Below are positions 61,863 through 64,000 of a stretch of DNA of 64,000 nt, piece after piece. This stretch comes from Mitsuaria sp. WAJ17 (GTDB taxonomy: Bacteria > Pseudomonadota > Gammaproteobacteria > Burkholderiales > Burkholderiaceae_C), in the NCBI RefSeq assembly GCF_014174515.1, contig NZ_JACJUG010000013.1, positions 1-64,000 on the forward strand. Direction: 5' to 3'. How positions within the stretch are numbered: position 1 is the stretch's first letter; each line of letters starts with the position of its first letter. The notes under the pieces are model-generated. The model ran no database searches. It had not been told where the DNA came from and was given only the letters and a program-made list of their open reading frames with translations. Made by a program: the position numbers and the translations under genes.

Positions 61863-62338
61863 TGGGCCCGCTGTTCTGGTCCTGCCTGCCTCTGCAGGCC
61901 CTGGATGCCGAGGGCGTCTACGAGATGCTGGCGCTGCGCAACGAGGTCTTCGTCGTCGAGCAGCGTTGCCTCTACCAGGACACCGACGGCCGCGACCGCG
62001 ACTGCCTGCACGTCATGGGCCGCGACGCTGCGGGGCGCCTGCTGGCCTATGCCCGCCTGCTGCCGCCAGGGCTCAAGGGGCCGCAGCAGCGGCGTGTCGC
62101 CATCGGCCGCGTGCTGACCTCGTCGGCCTTGCGCGGCCAGGGCCAGGGCCGGCCCCTGGTGCGTCAGGCCCTGCGCGAGTGCGAGCAGCGCTGGCCCGGC
62201 GTCGGCCAGGAGCTCAGCGCCCAGGCCCATCTGCAGGACTTCTATGCCAGCCTGGGTTTCCACGCTGTCTCGCCGGTCTACGACGAGGACGGCATCCCCC
62301 ATATCGACATGTGCCGCGACGCGGCGCCCGTGGAGTGA
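61862..62338 (+). CDS. GNAT acetyltransferase, ElaA type
   Basis: 158 residues. ElaA signature at the start (MLALRNEVFVVEQRCLYQDTDGRD), central LLAYARLLPPG, acetyl-CoA loop VAIGRVLTSSALRGQGQGRPL and terminal FYASLGFHAVSPVYDEDGIPHI. Substrate unknown. One-base overlap with the oxidoreductase stop; 4 bases before the next gene. Confidence 0.88.
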   Translation: MGPLFWSCLPLQALDAEGVYEMLALRNEVFVVEQRCLYQDTDGRDRDCLHVMGRDAAGRLLAYARLLPPGLKGPQQRRVAIGRVLTSSALRGQGQGRPLVRQALRECEQRWPGVGQELSAQAHLQDFYASLGFHAVSPVYDEDGIPHIDMCRDAAPVE

Positions 62339-62342
62339 AACG

Positions 62343-63239
62343 ATGAAGCAGTACCAAGGCCGCACGGCCGTGATCACCGGCGCTGCCTCGGGCTTTGGCC
62401 TGGAGGTCGCCCGCCTGGCCGCGCAGCGCGGGATGAACCTCGTGCTCTGCGATGTGCAGGCCGACGCCATGGACCGGCTGCATGAGGAGTTCGGCGCCCA
62501 TCCGCTGCTGCTGCGCCAGGTCGACGTGGCCAAGGCCGACCAGATGGAAGCCCTCGCCGGGGCGGTGCAGGCCCGCTTCGGAGCCCCGCATTTCGTCTTC
62601 AACAACGCCGGTGTGGGGGCGGGCGGGCTGGTCTGGGAGAACAGCCTGTCCGATTGGGAATGGGTGCTGGGCGTCAACCTGATGGGCGTGGTGCACGGCG
62701 TGCGCCTGTTCACTCCCATGATGCTGGCCGAGGCCGAGGCCGATCCTGCCTACGAAGGCCACATCGTCAACACCGCCTCCATGGCCGGCATGCTCAACCC
62801 GCCGAACATGGGCGTCTACAACGTCAGCAAGCATGCGGTGGTGAGCCTCAGTGAGACGCTCTATCAAGACCTGACCCTCGTCACCGACCAGATCCGCTGC
62901 TCGGTACTGTGCCCCTACTTTGTGCCCACCGGCATCTCGCAGAGCCACCGCAACCGCACGCCGGACCATCCCATGGACAAGCCCAGCAAGAGCCAGTTGG
63001 TCTCCCAGGCCATGACCGACAAGGCGGTGAACGCGGGCAAGGTCACGGCGACCGATGTGGCGGCCCTGGTCTTCCAGGCCATGGACGAGGAGCGCTTCTA
63101 CATCTTCAGCCACCCCCAGGTGCTGGGCGGCGTGCAGACGCGCCTGGAAGACGTGCTGCAGCAGCGCAACCCGACCGATCCCTTCCAGGACAAGCCGGCC
63201 CTGCGCGAGCAGCTGGTGGCGGCGCTGCGCAAGGCCTGA
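62343..63239 (+). CDS. SDR-family oxidoreductase
   Basis: 298 residues. TGAASGFGLE (cofactor loop), FNNAGVG, NTASMAGMLN with catalytic Ser, VYNVSKHAVV with Tyr and Lys. A long C-terminal part (~65 residues, MDEERFYIFSHPQVLGGVQ) is that of the cyclopentanol/short-chain dehydrogenase group often found with fatty-acid metabolism. Third gene of the operator-controlled operon. Confidence 0.9.
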   Translation: MKQYQGRTAVITGAASGFGLEVARLAAQRGMNLVLCDVQADAMDRLHEEFGAHPLLLRQVDVAKADQMEALAGAVQARFGAPHFVFNNAGVGAGGLVWENSLSDWEWVLGVNLMGVVHGVRLFTPMMLAEAEADPAYEGHIVNTASMAGMLNPPNMGVYNVSKHAVVSLSETLYQDLTLVTDQIRCSVLCPYFVPTGISQSHRNRTPDHPMDKPSKSQLVSQAMTDKAVNAGKVTATDVAALVFQAMDEERFYIFSHPQVLGGVQTRLEDVLQQRNPTDPFQDKPALREQLVAALRKA

Positions 63240-63307
63240 GGCAGGGCCGGGCCCGCGTGGCCGGCCACTTCTGGCACACTGCCGGCCCCGCCTGCTGAAG
63301 TCCCGCC

Positions 63308-64000
63308 ATGTCCTCCAAAGCCTCCACCCCTGCACAAGCCCTGGTCATCGGCGGAGGCCCCGCGGGCCTGATGGCGGCCGAACGCCTGGCAGCGGCGGGC
63401 CTGCGCGTCGATCTCTATGACGCCATGCCCACCGTGGGCCGCAAGTTCCTGCTGGCCGGCAAGGGCGGGCTCAACCTGACGCATTCCGAGGCGCGCGAGG
63501 CCTTCGAGCAGCGCTTTGCCGAGCGCGCGGACGCTGTGCGGCCCTGGCTGGATCGCCTGGATGGCCCGGGACTGCGCCAGTGGGCGGCGGGACTGGGGAT
63601 CGACACCTTCGTCGGCAGCTCCGGCCGCGTTTTCCCAACCGACATGAAGGCCGCGCCCCTGCTGCGGGCCTGGCTGCAGCGGCTGCGGGCTGCGGGCGTG
63701 CGCTTGCACATGCGCCAGCGCTGGCTGGGCTGGGACGCTGAGGGCGCGCTGCGCTTTGCCGCGCCCAATGGAGAGCACACCGTGCCGGCACCGGCAGCGT
63801 TGGTGCTGGCCCTTGGCGGCGCCTCCTGGCCGCAGCTGGGCTCCACCGGACAGTGGCAGGGCCTGCTCCGCGAAGCCGGGGCCGAAATCGCCCCACTGCG
63901 CGCGGCCAACTGCGGCTTCGACCTCGGCCGGCGCCGCGAGGGCGTGGCCGAGCCGGGCTGGTCGTCCTTCTTCATCGAGCGATGGGCTGGCCAGCCTGTC
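63308..64000 (+). CDS. NAD(P)/FAD-dependent oxidoreductase, BaiN/TIGR03862-like, 3' end outside window
   Basis: 231 codons visible, open to the last base, so the gene continues past the window. FAD-binding GGGPAGLMAAERLAAAG near the N-terminus, then GRKFLLAGKGGLNLTHSE and VGSSGRVFPTDMKAAPLLRAWL, and LALGGASWPQLGSTG, all typical of the HI0933/BaiN flavoprotein family (TIGR03862 subgroup). Start ATG at 63308 gives the FAD motif at residue ~15. 68 bases after the SDR gene. Confidence 0.88.
   Translation, partial: MSSKASTPAQALVIGGGPAGLMAAERLAAAGLRVDLYDAMPTVGRKFLLAGKGGLNLTHSEAREAFEQRFAERADAVRPWLDRLDGPGLRQWAAGLGIDTFVGSSGRVFPTDMKAAPLLRAWLQRLRAAGVRLHMRQRWLGWDAEGALRFAAPNGEHTVPAPAALVLALGGASWPQLGSTGQWQGLLREAGAEIAPLRAANCGFDLGRRREGVAEPGWSSFFIERWAGQPV

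Noticed and set aside
44747-62877. CAAGACCTGACCC at 44747, 48018 and 62865 as true repeat copies
   Set aside because: All three encode QDLTL in normal frame inside conserved protein regions, so they may be convergent codon choice; not annotated as repeats.
63265-63285. Second sigma-54 promoter (TGGCACACTGCCGGC) before the flavoprotein gene
   Set aside because: GG-N10-GC spacing fits but the -12 box is poor (CGGC) and it lies only ~25 bases before the ATG; probably chance.
1-64000. CRISPR array, prophage, integron, complete insertion sequence, tRNA or rRNA
   Set aside because: No regularly spaced direct repeats, transposase/integrase genes or cloverleaf-type sequences were seen in the intergenic regions.

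Overview
The window is a gene-dense (about 90% coding), very GC-rich chromosomal segment with GC-rich third codon positions. Gene content points to a Burkholderiales betaproteobacterium of the Rubrivivax / Leptothrix / Roseateles kind: class I PHA synthase with phaA-phaB, a glnA-ntrB-ntrC cluster, a sorAB-type sulfite dehydrogenase, a LapD/LapG pair, Liv-type ABC transporters beside acyl-CoA genes, and PpiC-BolA-YciB-MsrB-SelO in a row. The species is not determined. I see no rRNA, tRNA, CRISPR array, prophage or complete insertion sequence, so this looks like core or lineage-specific chromosome rather than a mobile island.

Layout. 1-3.4 kb: a 5'-truncated membrane protein, two LiaF-like membrane proteins, and two unrecognised membrane-anchored proteins on the minus strand. 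3.5-6.4 kb: sorB-sorA (minus) divergent from a periplasmic PhnD-like/rhodanese fusion. 6.6-8.7 kb: an M35 metalloprotease and an HDOD protein. 8.9-11.6 kb: lapG-lapD, a c-di-GMP controlled periplasmic protease switch. 11.6-14 kb: Nudix hydrolase, maleylacetoacetate isomerase, pgeF and a small membrane protein. 14.1-18.1 kb: phaC-phaA-phaB. 18.2-20 kb: an IclR regulator divergent from a TIGR00266/AIM24-type protein. 20.2-25.3 kb: a four-gene signalling operon (REC-GGDEF, two periplasmic solute-binding-type proteins, a GAF histidine kinase). 25.4-30 kb: envelope-type genes (beta-propeller, polysaccharide deacetylase, fatty acid hydroxylase family, EI24 protein) and a CinA/MoaB-like protein. 30-35 kb: glnA with a sigma-54 promoter and upstream NtrC-type sites, then ntrB-ntrC. 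35-40.2 kb: MBL hydrolase, peptide deformylase, a FecR/DUF6600 protein, tesA divergent from a ybbA-type ATPase. 40.4-44.3 kb: minus-strand run selO-msrB-yciB-bolA-ppiC. 44.4-51.5 kb: acyl-CoA synthetase and a complete livJHMGF-type transporter. 52.3-59.4 kb: a beta-oxidation operon (FadB-like, thiolase, thioesterase, acyl-CoA dehydrogenase, SDR, thioesterase). 59.5-64 kb: a periplasmic binding-type protein, then an oxidoreductase-GNAT-SDR operon and the start of a flavoprotein gene.

How the parts fit. Acyl-CoA uptake/activation (44-51 kb), beta-oxidation (52-59 kb) and PHA storage (14-18 kb) form a carbon and energy storage theme. The beta-oxidation operon and the 60.8 kb oxidoreductase operon share the palindrome GAACGATCGTTC, which suggests one regulator, probably TetR-family. 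Nitrogen control is local: NtrBC next to glnA. Cyclic di-GMP signalling appears twice (LapD as receptor; the REC-GGDEF protein as synthase).

The most interesting items are the shared operator, the two-binding-protein signalling operon, the PhnD-rhodanese fusion next to sulfite dehydrogenase, a Lys-to-Arg change in the Walker A motif of LivF, a pseudoknot-capable palindromic element after livF, and a dispersed short repeat with core CAGGTCTTG. All assignments come from reading the sequence; no database search was run.
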